This document shows positions 39,665-48,851 of a stretch of 64,000 nucleotides of DNA, one piece after another (the stretch's first letter is position 1; each line of letters starts with the position of its first letter). The stretch covers positions 186,001 through 250,000 of the forward strand of contig NZ_PPXQ01000008.1 of assembly GCF_004798585.1 (NCBI RefSeq), written 5' to 3'. The position numbers and the translations under genes are program-made. Under the pieces are notes generated by a model. That model had not been told where the DNA came from. It did no database searches and saw only the letters and a list, made by a program, of their open reading frames with translations. Source of the DNA: Massilia sp. Mn16-1_5. Lineage in GTDB: Bacteria; Pseudomonadota; Gammaproteobacteria; Burkholderiales; Burkholderiaceae_D.

Positions 39665-39702
39665 AGCGCGCCGCGCCGGGGTTTCCGGCCCGGCGCGCTT
39701 TT
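39665..39702 (+). terminator. Intra-operon hairpin after the binding-protein gene (attenuator-like)
   Basis: A GC-rich stem (39665-39679 with 39685-39699, 15 bp with one mismatch) is followed by TTTT at 39699-39702. Read alone this is an intrinsic terminator. It stands between the binding-protein gene and the ATPase gene, where partial termination would give excess binding protein. Confidence 0.7.
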
Positions 39703-39737
39703 GAATGAATGACTCACCTTTTTCACGACAAATCGCT

Positions 39738-41267
39738 ATGCAGCCAGCCGTAGAATTTCGCAACATAAGCAAGGCCTTCGGGCCGGTGCAAGCGAACGCT
39801 GACGTCAGCTTCACGATCGCCAAGGGTTCCATCCATGGCGTCATCGGGGAGAACGGCGCCGGCAAATCCACCCTCATGAGCATCCTGTACGGCTACTACC
39901 ACGCCGACAGCGGCCAACTCCTGATCGACGGCCAGGCGCGCAGCATCCGCAACAGCCAGGAAGCCATCGACCTCGGGATCGGCATGGTGCACCAGCACTT
40001 CATGCTGGTCGAGAACATGACCGTGCTCGACAACGTCATGCTGGGCGCCGAGGGTGGCTTCAAACTGGCTGCCAATCGCAAGGAAGTCGAAAACAAGCTG
40101 CGCGAGATCTGCACGCGCTACCGCCTCGACGTCGATCCGCTGGCCATCATCCACGACCTGTCGGTGGGCGCCCAGCAGCGCGTCGAGATCCTGAAGCAGA
40201 TCTACCGCAGCGCCAACATCCTGATCCTGGACGAGCCGACCGCCGTCCTGACCGCCCAGGAAACCGCCTCCCTGTTCGAAATCCTGCGTCTCTTCAAGGA
40301 CCAGGGCAAGACCATCATCCTGATCACGCACAAGCTGCAGGAGATCATGGACATCACCGACCAGGTGACGGTGCTGCGCGCCGGCCGCGTGTCGGGTGCG
40401 GTCGCGACAAGCGAGACCTCGAAAGAGCAGCTGGCCAACATGATGGTCGGCCGCCCGATCGAGGGCAACCTGCCGCGCAAGCCCTTCAATCCGGGCGCGC
40501 CGGTGCTGAACGTGAAGAACCTGCAGCTCAAGGACGCCAACGGCGTCCAGCTGCTGGCCGACATCGACCTGAACGTGCGCGCGGGCGAGATCGTCGCCAT
40601 CGCCGGCGTCTCCGGCAACGGCCAGAGCGAGCTGATGGAAATCCTGGCGGGCATGCGCCTGCCGACCTCGGGCCAGGTCGAACTCGAAGGCAAGCCCCTG
40701 CCCTTCGGGCGGCGCACCAACGCCGACGGCCTGCCGGCCACCTTCCGCGAGCTCGGCATCGGCCACGTGCCGGAAGACCGCCTGCGCGACGGCGTGATCA
40801 AGGATTTCTCGGTGATGCAGAACACCGTCTTCGGCTACCAGGACCGCGTGAAAAACCGCTGGGGCCTGTTCGACTTCGAGGCGATTGCCAAGCGCTGCGC
40901 CCACTTGCTGCAGGCTTTCGACGTACGCCCGAACAATCCGGACCTGCGCATCGGCCTGCTCTCGGGCGGTAACCAGCAGAAGGTCGTGATCGCGCGCGAA
41001 GTCTCGGCCGCGCCAAAGCTGATGCTGGTCGGCCAGCCGACCCGCGGCGTCGACATCGGCACCATCGAATCGATACACACCCAGCTGCTGCGCCTGCGCG
41101 ACGAAGGCGTGGCGATCCTGCTGGTGTCGGTGGAGCTGGAAGAAGTGCGCGCGCTGGCCGACCGCATCGTCGTCATGTCGGGCGGCCGCGTCACCGGCGA
41201 ACTGAATATCGATGAATTCGACACCACCCGCATCGGCCTCCTGATGGGCGGCATGCACAAGTCATGA
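39738..41267 (+). CDS. Nucleoside ABC transporter ATP-binding protein (two ATPase domains)
   Basis: This ~509-residue protein carries two ABC ATPase domains. The first has Walker A GENGAGKSTL, signature LSVGAQQRVEI and Walker B ILILDEPTAVLT. The second has a degenerate Walker A (GVSGNGQSEL), signature LSGGNQQKVVIAREV and LMLVGQPTRGVDIG. This matches sugar/nucleoside importers such as NupO. I prefer ATG 39738 (MQPAVEFRNISKAFG); an ATG at 39705 would start 2 bp after the hairpin T-run and leave no room for a ribosome site. It overlaps the next gene by 4 nt. Confidence 0.93.
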   Translation: MQPAVEFRNISKAFGPVQANADVSFTIAKGSIHGVIGENGAGKSTLMSILYGYYHADSGQLLIDGQARSIRNSQEAIDLGIGMVHQHFMLVENMTVLDNVMLGAEGGFKLAANRKEVENKLREICTRYRLDVDPLAIIHDLSVGAQQRVEILKQIYRSANILILDEPTAVLTAQETASLFEILRLFKDQGKTIILITHKLQEIMDITDQVTVLRAGRVSGAVATSETSKEQLANMMVGRPIEGNLPRKPFNPGAPVLNVKNLQLKDANGVQLLADIDLNVRAGEIVAIAGVSGNGQSELMEILAGMRLPTSGQVELEGKPLPFGRRTNADGLPATFRELGIGHVPEDRLRDGVIKDFSVMQNTVFGYQDRVKNRWGLFDFEAIAKRCAHLLQAFDVRPNNPDLRIGLLSGGNQQKVVIAREVSAAPKLMLVGQPTRGVDIGTIESIHTQLLRLRDEGVAILLVSVELEEVRALADRIVVMSGGRVTGELNIDEFDTTRIGLLMGGMHKS

Positions 41268-42358
41268 AACAGATGAAAACCACCGAACTGCCACGCTGGG
41301 CGACGGGCTTCGCCCTGCCGCTCCTGAACCTGCTGTCGGCGCTGCTGGTCGCCGCGCTCGTCATCCACCTGCTGGGCGAAAGCCCGGTCGAGTCGATGCA
41401 CATCCTGATCAACTCCGCGATCGTCAATCCGGAAGGCCTGGCCTATACGCTGTTTTACGCCAGCACCTTCATCTTCACCGGTCTCGCAGTGTCGATCGCC
41501 ATGAAGGCAGGCCTGTTCAACATCGGCGCCGAAGGCCAGATGTACTTCGGCGGCCTCGGTCTCACTCTCGTCCTGCTGGCCTTCGACGCCAGCCTCTCGC
41601 CCTGGCTCCTGATCCCGCTGGCGATGATCGGCGCCGCGATCTTCGGCGCATTGTGGGCTTTCCTGCCGGGCTACCTGCAGGCCAAGCGCGGCAGCCACGT
41701 GGTGGTCACGACCATCATGTTCAACTTCATCGCCGCCAGCCTGATGAACTTCATCATCGTGAAGTACCTCATCCCCGAAGGCGAACAGAATCCGGCCAGC
41801 CGCGTGTTTTCGGACGCCGCCGCCCTGCCGACCCTGAACACCTGGTTCCCCTTCTTCGGCGACACGCCGCTGAACATCGGTTTCCCGATCGCGATCGTGG
41901 CCCTCGTCATCTACGGCGTCGTGGTGTCGCGCTCGAGCTGGGGCTACCAGCTGCGCGCGACCGGCCTGAACCAGCACGCGGCCCACTACGCCGGCGTGCG
42001 CATCAGCCGCATGATCATCGTCGCCATGCTGATCTCGGGCGCCCTCGCCGGCCTCGCCGCCGTCAACTCGGTGATGGGCTCGACCCACTACCTGAGCCTG
42101 AACTTCCCGGCCGGCGCCGGTTTCGTCGGCATCGCCATCGCCCTGATGGGGCGCCAGCATCCGGTCGGCATCTTCCTGTCGGCGGTGCTGTTCGGCGCCC
42201 TGATCCAGGGCGGCTTCGACCTGTCGCTGGAAAAGCCGAACATCCCGGTCGAGACCTTCGTTTTCATCCAGGGCCTGATCATCCTGTTCTGCGGCGCGAT
42301 GGAGAATTTCTACGCACCGGCCGTCCTGAAACTGATCAACGCAACACGCAAGGGTTAA
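41264..42358 (+). CDS. Nucleoside ABC transporter permease 1 (NupP-like)
   Basis: The 364-residue membrane protein has about ten helices and the BPD_transp_2 pattern (GLAVSIAMKAGLFNIGAEGQMYFGGLG, GFVGIAIALMGRQHPVGIFLSAVLFGAL). It forms the translocation pore with the following permease. The ATGA overlap with the ATPase gene and the 2-bp gap to the next gene show tight coupling. The substrate class is inferred from the BMP-type binding protein. Confidence 0.92.
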   Translation: MKQMKTTELPRWATGFALPLLNLLSALLVAALVIHLLGESPVESMHILINSAIVNPEGLAYTLFYASTFIFTGLAVSIAMKAGLFNIGAEGQMYFGGLGLTLVLLAFDASLSPWLLIPLAMIGAAIFGALWAFLPGYLQAKRGSHVVVTTIMFNFIAASLMNFIIVKYLIPEGEQNPASRVFSDAAALPTLNTWFPFFGDTPLNIGFPIAIVALVIYGVVVSRSSWGYQLRATGLNQHAAHYAGVRISRMIIVAMLISGALAGLAAVNSVMGSTHYLSLNFPAGAGFVGIAIALMGRQHPVGIFLSAVLFGALIQGGFDLSLEKPNIPVETFVFIQGLIILFCGAMENFYAPAVLKLINATRKG

Positions 42359-42360
42359 TC

Positions 42361-43326
42361 ATGGAAGGCTTTGATATCCTCAATATCGTCGTCTCGACGG
42401 TCCGCAACGCACCGGTGCTGATGTTCGCCGCACTGGCCGGCCTGTTCGCCGAACGCAGCGGCGTCGTCGACATCGGCCTCGAGGGCAAGATCCTCGCCTC
42501 GGCCTTCGTCTCGGCCGCCGTCGGCTACACGACGCAGAATCCGTGGCTCGGCATCGCTGCCGGCATCGCCGTCTCCGTCGCCCTGGCGATGGTGCAGGCC
42601 TTCGTGTCGATCACCCAGAAGGGCAACCAGCTGGTCGCCGGCATCGCGATCAACATCGCCATGAGCGGCCTGACCTTCGTCGTCGCCCAGTACATCTTCC
42701 AGCAGGGCGGCCGCACGCCGGACCTGGGCGCGGCGCGCTTGTCCAACGTGGTGCTGCCGGGCGCGGAAGCCTTGGCCGGCGTGCCGGTGCTGGGCTGGAT
42801 CTGGAACAGCCTGCTCGGCGGCCACTCGCCGCTGGTCTACCTCGCCTTCATCCTGCTGCCGATCGTGCACTGGATCGTCTACCACAGCCGTTTCGGCCTG
42901 CGCCTGCGCGCCTGCGGCGAGAACCCGCATGCGGCCGATGCCGCCGGCGTGTCGGTCGAGAAGACGCGCTACCTGGCGATGCTGGTCGCCGGCGTGCTGT
43001 GCTCGTTCTCGGGCGCCTACCTGTCGATCGTCCAGAGCGGCTTCTTCCTGCGCGACATGTCGGCCGGCGCCGGCTACCTGGCGCTGACCGCCCTCGTATT
43101 CGGCAACTGGCGTCCGCTGCAGACCGTGCTGGGCTGCCTGATGTTCGCCTTTTTCCAGGCAGTGCAGATCCAGATCGAAGGCGTCGACCTGCCGGTCGTG
43201 GGCCGCATCCCGGGTTCGCTGATCCAGATGATCCCATACGTCGTGACCGTGATCGTGCTGGCCGGCCTGATGGCGAAGTCGGTGGCGCCGAAGGCGATCG
43301 GCAAGCCGTTCGTGAAGTCGCGCTGA
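42361..43326 (+). CDS. Nucleoside ABC transporter permease 2 (NupQ-like)
   Basis: The 321-residue membrane protein is the second BPD_transp_2 permease, with about eight to ten helices (APVLMFAALAGLFAERSGVVDIGLEGKIL, GAGYLALTALVFGNWRPLQTVLGCLMFAF). It starts at ATG 42361 directly after the first permease. It completes a four-gene importer of nucleosides that would supply the deo and psu enzymes encoded 10 kb upstream. A strong terminator follows. Confidence 0.93.
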   Translation: MEGFDILNIVVSTVRNAPVLMFAALAGLFAERSGVVDIGLEGKILASAFVSAAVGYTTQNPWLGIAAGIAVSVALAMVQAFVSITQKGNQLVAGIAINIAMSGLTFVVAQYIFQQGGRTPDLGAARLSNVVLPGAEALAGVPVLGWIWNSLLGGHSPLVYLAFILLPIVHWIVYHSRFGLRLRACGENPHAADAAGVSVEKTRYLAMLVAGVLCSFSGAYLSIVQSGFFLRDMSAGAGYLALTALVFGNWRPLQTVLGCLMFAFFQAVQIQIEGVDLPVVGRIPGSLIQMIPYVVTVIVLAGLMAKSVAPKAIGKPFVKSR

Positions 43327-43345
43327 TCGGCGCTTCGTAAGGATG

Positions 43346-43374
43346 AAGGGCGGCCTGCGGGCCGCCCTTTTTTT
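43346..43374 (+). terminator. Intrinsic terminator of the nucleoside transporter operon
   Basis: GGGCGGC (43348-43354) pairs with GCCGCCC (43361-43367) around a short GC-rich loop, followed by seven T residues. It lies 20 bp after the last permease stop codon. Confidence 0.85.
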
Positions 43375-43386
43375 GTCCGGAAAGGA

Positions 43387-43440
43387 TGGTGGGCTCGGGG
43401 CGCCCGGTGAAACCGTGGGCCAGGCCATTGGCCTGGCCTA
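43387..43440. repeat. Possible decayed REP-like unit and a 9-bp hairpin
   Basis: GGTGGGCTCGGGGCGCCC at 43388-43405 resembles part of the REP-like units but lacks the complete arms. Next to it GGCCAGGCC (43418-43426) pairs perfectly with GGCCTGGCC (43430-43438). Neither has a clear T-tract. This could be a repeat remnant or part of the 3' end of the following leftward gene. Confidence 0.35.
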
Positions 43441-43451
43441 CCCCTACCTCA

Positions 43452-44822
43452 TCACTCCCGCTTTAGGAGCACACCACCCGCATCCAGCTTTTGCAGCGCG
43501 TGCTTCTTGCCGCTCTTCGCCTCGTGCCAGGCCGGCAGCACGCGGAAGGTCAAGGCCAGGTCGTAGTCGCCGGCCACGCTGCCCGTATCCATCGGCACGT
43601 CGCCCGCCCGGTTCTGGTACCAGCGCAGCCATTCACTGGACCCCGGCGCGGGCGAGTTCAGGTAGGGTGCGCCCGCCTTGGAGTCGCCAGGCACCAGCGG
43701 CATCATGAAGGAGGCCATGCCTTTCGCCGGATTGGCCGCGTTCCACTGCGAGGCGCCATGGCAGCTGAGGCAGGATGAATTGGCGGCGCGCCGCAGCAGC
43801 ACGCGCTGGCCGCCGCTGGCCACCGAGATGTCGTTCACGCCATGGTCGTTCGGCCCGGACAGGCGCCCTCCCCATCCCAGCGTCTCGGTGGCATACAGCG
43901 GCGCATTCGGATTGATCCAGGATTCGGAAAGCGCCGCACCCGGATTCGCGGCGCTGTCCACGCGCGGATCGTTGCCCCACTGCGCGCCCAGCGGCACCAT
44001 CTGGTCCCACACGAAGCGGCTGCCCGGACGCGTGTTGCGGTCGTAGACCAGGGTCGTGAACACCCAGCCCGTCTGCGGTGCGGACTGCGTGTCCTTGACC
44101 ACGATATCGACCTGCATCAGCCAGGCCTTGCCGAGCGTCGGCTGGTCGAACTGGCCGGTGGTGGCGTTCGTCGTCATCATCATCGGCCAGGCCAGCGCGC
44201 CGCGCATCGCCGGCCATTCGGCCGGACCGGCCGTGGTGAAGGCGAGTTTCACCGTGACGGAACCGTCGGCGTACTGGGTGGCGCCGCTGCCCAGCTGCGG
44301 AGCATGCGGGTCGCGCCAGATCGCGCCCAGGGTCTGCGCCCCGATACGGTTGTAATAAGTGATCACATAGGTCGTGAACGGCTTCTTCAGGCCGCTCTTC
44401 GGAAACAAGTCGTCTTCCACGCGCTCGAGTCCGACCAGCATGCCGTGGATCGCCTCGCGCTGCGCGCCCAGCCAGGGATCGTTGTACCAGCCGCGCCGGC
44501 CGGCATCCCAGTCGCCCTCGTCCAGCAGCAGCGCGACCATGTCGCGCGCGACGGCATCCTTCAGCGCCTGGGTGTAGGCGGCGGCGTTGCTGGTGTCGAT
44601 CGGCGCATTGTTGATGGCGGTGCGCCAGGGCATGTGTGGGACCGGCAAGCCGGACGGATAGTCGTGGCTGAGCTTGAACAGCGGCCCCGCGTAGTCGCCG
44701 CGGGCCGGCGTGCGGCCGTTGTGGTCGAGCCAAGGGTCGGGTGTGGCGGCCGTTGCCGGCAGCGCCAGCAGCACGCCGACCACGGACAGGCAATAGCAGA
44801 GATACAAGGTTCGAATGCGCAT
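43452..44822 (-). CDS. Exported protein with a single haem c motif, unknown function
   Basis: The 456-residue protein has a signal peptide (SVVGVLLALPATAATPD) and one haem c attachment motif, CLSCH, at about residue 360. The rest is not a standard cytochrome. It has motifs such as WRTAINNAPIDTSNAAAY, TYVITYYNRIGAQTLGAIW and WLMQVDIVVKDTQSAPQTGWVFTT. It may be a c-type cytochrome with a large non-haem domain. I do not recognise a named family. It appears monocistronic. Confidence 0.75.
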   Translation of the reverse strand: MRIRTLYLCYCLSVVGVLLALPATAATPDPWLDHNGRTPARGDYAGPLFKLSHDYPSGLPVPHMPWRTAINNAPIDTSNAAAYTQALKDAVARDMVALLLDEGDWDAGRRGWYNDPWLGAQREAIHGMLVGLERVEDDLFPKSGLKKPFTTYVITYYNRIGAQTLGAIWRDPHAPQLGSGATQYADGSVTVKLAFTTAGPAEWPAMRGALAWPMMMTTNATTGQFDQPTLGKAWLMQVDIVVKDTQSAPQTGWVFTTLVYDRNTRPGSRFVWDQMVPLGAQWGNDPRVDSAANPGAALSESWINPNAPLYATETLGWGGRLSGPNDHGVNDISVASGGQRVLLRRAANSSCLSCHGASQWNAANPAKGMASFMMPLVPGDSKAGAPYLNSPAPGSSEWLRWYQNRAGDVPMDTGSVAGDYDLALTFRVLPAWHEAKSGKKHALQKLDAGGVLLKRE

Positions 44823-44912
44823 GTTCGTTTCCTGAACGGAAGTGAAAACAGCCCATTCTTCTCCCCATCCATCCGCGCGAATTGCGGAGGAACAAGGTCC
44901 TGCGAAATGTGA

Positions 44913-45755
44913 CTAATCGCTCGCCAAGGCCGCCGAGCGCTTGATCGTCCACGTCAACCCGAACCCCGCCGACACCCCGTTGTCGCGCAGGTGCAGCGGA
45001 CTCTTGTCGTTCTTGCCGACGCCATAGTTCTCCGCGCGCAGGAAGGCATAGGCGCGCAGGTCCGGGTTGATCACGCGCGCAGCGAAGACGCCGGCGCGCA
45101 CCAGGATCAGGCCGGCGTCGGCGCTGTAGGCGGCGCGGGTCGCGGTCGCGTATTCCGGGCGCACTTCATAGAAATAGCGGTTGATCTTGCTGTCGCCGAC
45201 GACGGCGGCGAGCTGGGTGTCGAACAGCCACTTGCCGTCCTCGCTGCGCCGTTCGTAGACCAGGCGCGGCTCGAAGGTATAACCCTGGTGGCGCAGACCG
45301 CCGCGTACTTCCATCACCGCGCGCAGCGGCAGCTCGGCACGCAGGCCGGACCTGGCATCGAAACGGGCCAGGCGCAGTTTCAGGCGCGGACCGAATTCGG
45401 CCAGCGCGCCCAAATCCGGCATGCCGGCGCGCGCCTCGACGTCGTCGGAACGGGCCGGCAGGGACGCCGCCAGGCCGATGTCGAATTCCGCGCGATCGCT
45501 CTTGAACAGGCGTGCGCCGATGCCGCCCTGGTCCGAGCGGAAGACCTTGCCGCGGTAGATGATGAGGGGCAGGACCAAACCGCGCGTCTCGCGGTCAGCC
45601 GCGCCCGGATACGAAGGCGTGCTGACGACACCGCCGCCCAGTCCCAGCTCCCACAGCGGCTGGCCCGGACGCGACTCGGGAATGGCATCCTGCTGGGCGT
45701 GGGCGGCGGTCGCAGCCAGGCAGAGCCCGAGGCTGGCGAGGAGACGAGGCTTCAT
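44913..45755 (-). CDS. MipA/OmpV-family outer membrane protein
   Basis: The 280-residue protein has a signal peptide (ASLGLCLAATAAHAQ) and the MipA/OmpV pattern: WELGLGGGVVSTPSYPGAADRETRGLVLPLIIYRG, alternating beta strands, then FYEVRPEYATATRAAYSADAG. Family members form outer-membrane barrels; E. coli MipA scaffolds murein enzymes, others are porin-like. No final aromatic residue is seen (ends ALASD), which is slightly unusual. It follows the nuclease terminator and is transcribed separately. Confidence 0.85.
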   Translation of the reverse strand: MKPRLLASLGLCLAATAAHAQQDAIPESRPGQPLWELGLGGGVVSTPSYPGAADRETRGLVLPLIIYRGKVFRSDQGGIGARLFKSDRAEFDIGLAASLPARSDDVEARAGMPDLGALAEFGPRLKLRLARFDARSGLRAELPLRAVMEVRGGLRHQGYTFEPRLVYERRSEDGKWLFDTQLAAVVGDSKINRYFYEVRPEYATATRAAYSADAGLILVRAGVFAARVINPDLRAYAFLRAENYGVGKNDKSPLHLRDNGVSAGFGLTWTIKRSAALASD

Positions 45756-45848
45756 GCGGTGTCCGGTAAAAGGCGGCGCGGCGCGCCGGAACCGCCATTC
45801 TAGCCGCGGCCGCGCCAGCCCAGCCGCACGCCACGCCGGGCAAAGAAA

Positions 45849-45877
45849 AAGGCCGCGGACGTCACCGCCGCGGCCTT
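45849..45877 (-). terminator. Intrinsic terminator of the nuclease gene
   Basis: AAGGCCGCGG (45849-45858) pairs with CCGCGGCCTT (45868-45877). On the minus strand the stem is followed by a T-rich run. It lies 20 bp beyond the nuclease stop codon. Confidence 0.8.
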
Positions 45878-45896
45878 GATCGACAAGAAGACTTGC

Positions 45897-46949
45897 TTAA
45901 CCGTAGATGGCTTTGAGCACCTCGGCCAGCTTGTAGCCGCCCTTGATCAACTGTTCCTTGGCAATCTGCGAGCTCGGCACCGGATAGTTGTTCGGCACTT
46001 CCAGCGCGAAGGTGTAATAGGTCTCGCCTTTCTTGCTGATTTGCGGCGTGATCTTGCCCGGCACCACGTCGGCGTAAGCAAACTTCGACACGACCAGCGC
46101 GTCGTCCGCCCACTGGTAAGGCCAGGTCGCCACGTCGCCGCTGTTCGCCTTGATGGCCGGCTTGCTGTCGATCGCAAACTGGGCGAACTGCGCTGGAGTT
46201 TTCGTCTGCACGCGACGGAAGGCGTAGTCCACCGTGGTGCTGTCCCAGTACGAGTGGAACGGCTTCGTCAGCGCCTTCGGCACGCCTTCCTTGATCGGCT
46301 TCGGTTCGCCCGGCGGGATCAGGTTGGCGCTCAGCTGGGTCAGCCTTTCGTCGTCCAGCAGCAGGTTGTTGCCGCCACGCGAATCGAAGATCGCCGCTTC
46401 GTCGACTTCCGCATGGGTCTTCGGCACCACGAACTTGCCGTCCTTGGAAACGAAAGCCGCACCCACGTGCAGCGGCTGGTGAATGTCGCCGGTCATGTGG
46501 GTCAGCAGGATCAGAGCCTGGCGCTTGGTGAACTTGTGCGGGTTCAGGGCCGGGTCGGTTTTACCTTGCAGCACGGCGATGCACTGCTTCAGGGTCTGCA
46601 CGATATCGACCTTGCTCGTGCCGACGCCGTGATCATGGTAGTGCTCGAGCTGGAACGGGACGTCGGTGTAGTGGTACTCGCTGTGCTTCGGGTTGGCGGT
46701 CGTGTACTCCACCATTTCCGGCGACTGCGGGCCGCAATAGGTGCCCTTCACGCAGTCCGGCCAGTTGGCGATCGATTCGAGCGTCTCGCCCGGCAGCAGC
46801 AAGGCGGCAATCTGCTTCTGCGCATTCGTGCCCTTCAGCAGTTTGTCGGCGATCGCACCGACCGCGCGGTGGCCGTCGCCGCCCCAGGCCAGCGCGTTGT
46901 GGGATGCGAAAGCGCCGGCAAGCGCGAGGACACAGGCTAGTTTTTTCAT
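45897..46949 (-). CDS. S1/P1-type exported nuclease
   Basis: The 350-residue protein is exported (signal LACVLALAGAFASHNALA). It belongs to the S1/P1 zinc nucleases, which cut single-stranded RNA and DNA to 5'-nucleotides. The mature N-terminus WGGDGHRAVG puts Trp at the first zinc position, as in the family. Further ligand regions are HSEYHYTDVPF, LLTHMTGDIHQPLHVG and GGNNLL. It lies 31 bp after the 5'-nucleotidase gene, so nucleotides it makes could be dephosphorylated by its operon partner. Confidence 0.92.
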   Translation of the reverse strand: MKKLACVLALAGAFASHNALAWGGDGHRAVGAIADKLLKGTNAQKQIAALLLPGETLESIANWPDCVKGTYCGPQSPEMVEYTTANPKHSEYHYTDVPFQLEHYHDHGVGTSKVDIVQTLKQCIAVLQGKTDPALNPHKFTKRQALILLTHMTGDIHQPLHVGAAFVSKDGKFVVPKTHAEVDEAAIFDSRGGNNLLLDDERLTQLSANLIPPGEPKPIKEGVPKALTKPFHSYWDSTTVDYAFRRVQTKTPAQFAQFAIDSKPAIKANSGDVATWPYQWADDALVVSKFAYADVVPGKITPQISKKGETYYTFALEVPNNYPVPSSQIAKEQLIKGGYKLAEVLKAIYG

Positions 46950-46980
46950 GGATGGTTCCTTGGATTGAACGGTGCTGCGA

Positions 46981-48687
46981 TTATTGTGGCGTGCGCACTT
47001 TGTCGATGCGCGTCGACGGGGCCAGGCCGGCTTGCGCGCCGCCCGCGCCCGGATTCCTGGCGATGTACTCGCTCAGGGCATCGAGGTCGACGATCTGGGT
47101 GTCGACGCGCTTCGTGCCCTTGGCAAATTCCGGGAAATTGTCACCGCCTTCGGCCAGGAAGTTATTGGCGACCACGCGATAGGTTTGATTGTCATCGACA
47201 GGCTTGCCGTTGAACTTCAGGCTGCCCGGCACCAGGCGCTGGCCGATCGGACGCTTTTCGTCCCAGGTGTAGCTCAGGCCTTGCGACACTTGCAGGATGG
47301 TGGCGCCCGATGCGCTCGGACGCTGCCACTGCTGCTCGAGCAGGCGGCGCAATTGCGCGCCGGTCAGGTCCAGTACCACCAAGGTATTCCCGAACGGCAG
47401 CACCGCCTGGGCGTGGCCGAAATTGGTGGTCAGCGCGGCGTCCGAGGTCTCCAGGTCCTTGCGGATGCCACCATTGTTCATGAAGCCGATCTGGGCGCCT
47501 TGCGCGCGGGTCGCGGCCAGCACGGCGTCGGCGATCAGGTTACCTAACGGCGATTCGCCGGCCTCATTCGCCCTGCGCGCCACGGTGGCGGTGCCGAGCT
47601 TGCCGAGCGGACGCGCCAGCGCCGCGCGGCTGCGTTCCTTCACGCCGGCGAGATAGGCGCTGACTTGCGGATCGGCCGGGAACTTCGCCGGATCCATGAC
47701 GACGTTTTTCACGTCGATGTCGGCGATGGCGCCGCTGCTCGCATCCACCTTCAGTGCGATGCGCGACAGCAGATGCCCCGCAGCATCGGCCTGGGTCACG
47801 ACGCGGCCGTCGACCGTGCACAGGTAGCCCTGGTGCGAGTGGCCGGTAATGACCAGGCGGATCGCCGGATCGAGCTTCTTGACGATGTCGACCACGCCGC
47901 CGGTCAGGCCCTTGCAACCCGGCTGGTCCGGGGACTCGTCGGTGCGGCCGCCTTCGTGGATCAGGGCGATGAAGACCTTGGCGCCGTCGGCGCGCATCTG
48001 CGGCAGGGTCTTGTTGATGGCGTCGGCTTCGTCGATGAAGTCCAGGCCGGCAATGGCGGAGGCCACCGCGACCGAGGCGGTTCCCTGCAGCACGGCGCCG
48101 GCGACGCCGACTTTCACGCCTTTCACGTCTTCGACACGATAGGCGGGCATGAAGGGTTTGCCGGTCGCGCTGTCGAGCACGTTCGCAGCGAGGTAGGTGA
48201 AGCGCGCGCCGCGGTAGTCCGGGCTCAGGCGGCAAGCCTTGCCGGGTCGCGGCGAATCGCAGCCGCCGGCCTGCTGGCGCAGCAGTTCCTTGCGGCCCTG
48301 GTCGAATTCATGGTTGCCGACCGAGGACAGGCGCAGGCCGAGCAAATTCATCGCTTCGATGCTCGGCTCGTCGGCCCACATCGAGGACAGCGCCGGGCTG
48401 GCGCCGATCAGGTCGCCCGCGCCGATGAACAGCAGGTCCTTGTCTTCCTTGCGCCAGGCGGCCAGCGCGCCGCTCAGGGCTTCGATGCCGCCAGCGCGCA
48501 GGGTCTCGCTTTTCCCGGTGGCGGCGCTGGTGTAGGTGTACTTGCTTGGTTCGAGGTTGCCGTGAAAATCGTTGATGGCAACGAGGTTCAGCGTGACCGG
48601 CCCACGCGGGGTCGTGGTGCAGCCGGCGGCCAGCAGGGCCAGCGCCAAAATGGACAAACGGGCGCGTGCGCGCGGGGAAACGGTCAT
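46981..48687 (-). CDS. 5'-nucleotidase / metallophosphatase lipoprotein (UshA-like)
   Basis: The 568-residue protein has a lipoprotein signal (LALALLAAGC). The metallophosphatase domain shows NDFHGNLE, GAGDLIGASP, GNHEFDQG and GHSHQGY. The 5'-nucleotidase C-terminal substrate domain includes GFMNNGGIRKDL and the stacking-residue region YRVVANNFLAEGGDNFPEF. It dephosphorylates nucleotides on the periplasmic side or at the cell surface. It precedes the S1/P1 nuclease gene in the same transcript and follows the TonB receptor gene after a terminator. Confidence 0.92.
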   Translation of the reverse strand: MTVSPRARARLSILALALLAAGCTTTPRGPVTLNLVAINDFHGNLEPSKYTYTSAATGKSETLRAGGIEALSGALAAWRKEDKDLLFIGAGDLIGASPALSSMWADEPSIEAMNLLGLRLSSVGNHEFDQGRKELLRQQAGGCDSPRPGKACRLSPDYRGARFTYLAANVLDSATGKPFMPAYRVEDVKGVKVGVAGAVLQGTASVAVASAIAGLDFIDEADAINKTLPQMRADGAKVFIALIHEGGRTDESPDQPGCKGLTGGVVDIVKKLDPAIRLVITGHSHQGYLCTVDGRVVTQADAAGHLLSRIALKVDASSGAIADIDVKNVVMDPAKFPADPQVSAYLAGVKERSRAALARPLGKLGTATVARRANEAGESPLGNLIADAVLAATRAQGAQIGFMNNGGIRKDLETSDAALTTNFGHAQAVLPFGNTLVVLDLTGAQLRRLLEQQWQRPSASGATILQVSQGLSYTWDEKRPIGQRLVPGSLKFNGKPVDDNQTYRVVANNFLAEGGDNFPEFAKGTKRVDTQIVDLDALSEYIARNPGAGGAQAGLAPSTRIDKVRTPQ

Positions 48688-48792
48688 GACTTACCTTACT
48701 GATAGAAAACGGGGACGGTCCCGCGTGGGCAAACGGAATTATTGCACGTAGGCCAGCGCGCGGCCATCTTTACAGGCCCTCGCCTTTCCACG

Positions 48793-48823
48793 AAAAAAAG
48801 GGCCGGTGTTTCCACCGGCCCTT
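48793..48823 (-). terminator. Strong intrinsic terminator of the TonB receptor gene
   Basis: AAGGGCCGGTG (48798-48808) and CACCGGCCCTT (48813-48823) form a perfect 11-bp stem with a TTTC loop (plus strand). On the minus strand a run of seven T follows. It lies 29 bp beyond the receptor stop codon. Confidence 0.9.
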
Positions 48824-48851
48824 CGTCATCCTACAGGCAGGGAATCAAGTA

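Noticed and set aside
41653..43326. An apparent 557-residue extended form of the second permease
   Set aside because: The extra N-terminus is an Arg/Pro-rich out-of-frame reading of the first permease gene; the real start is the ATG at 42361.
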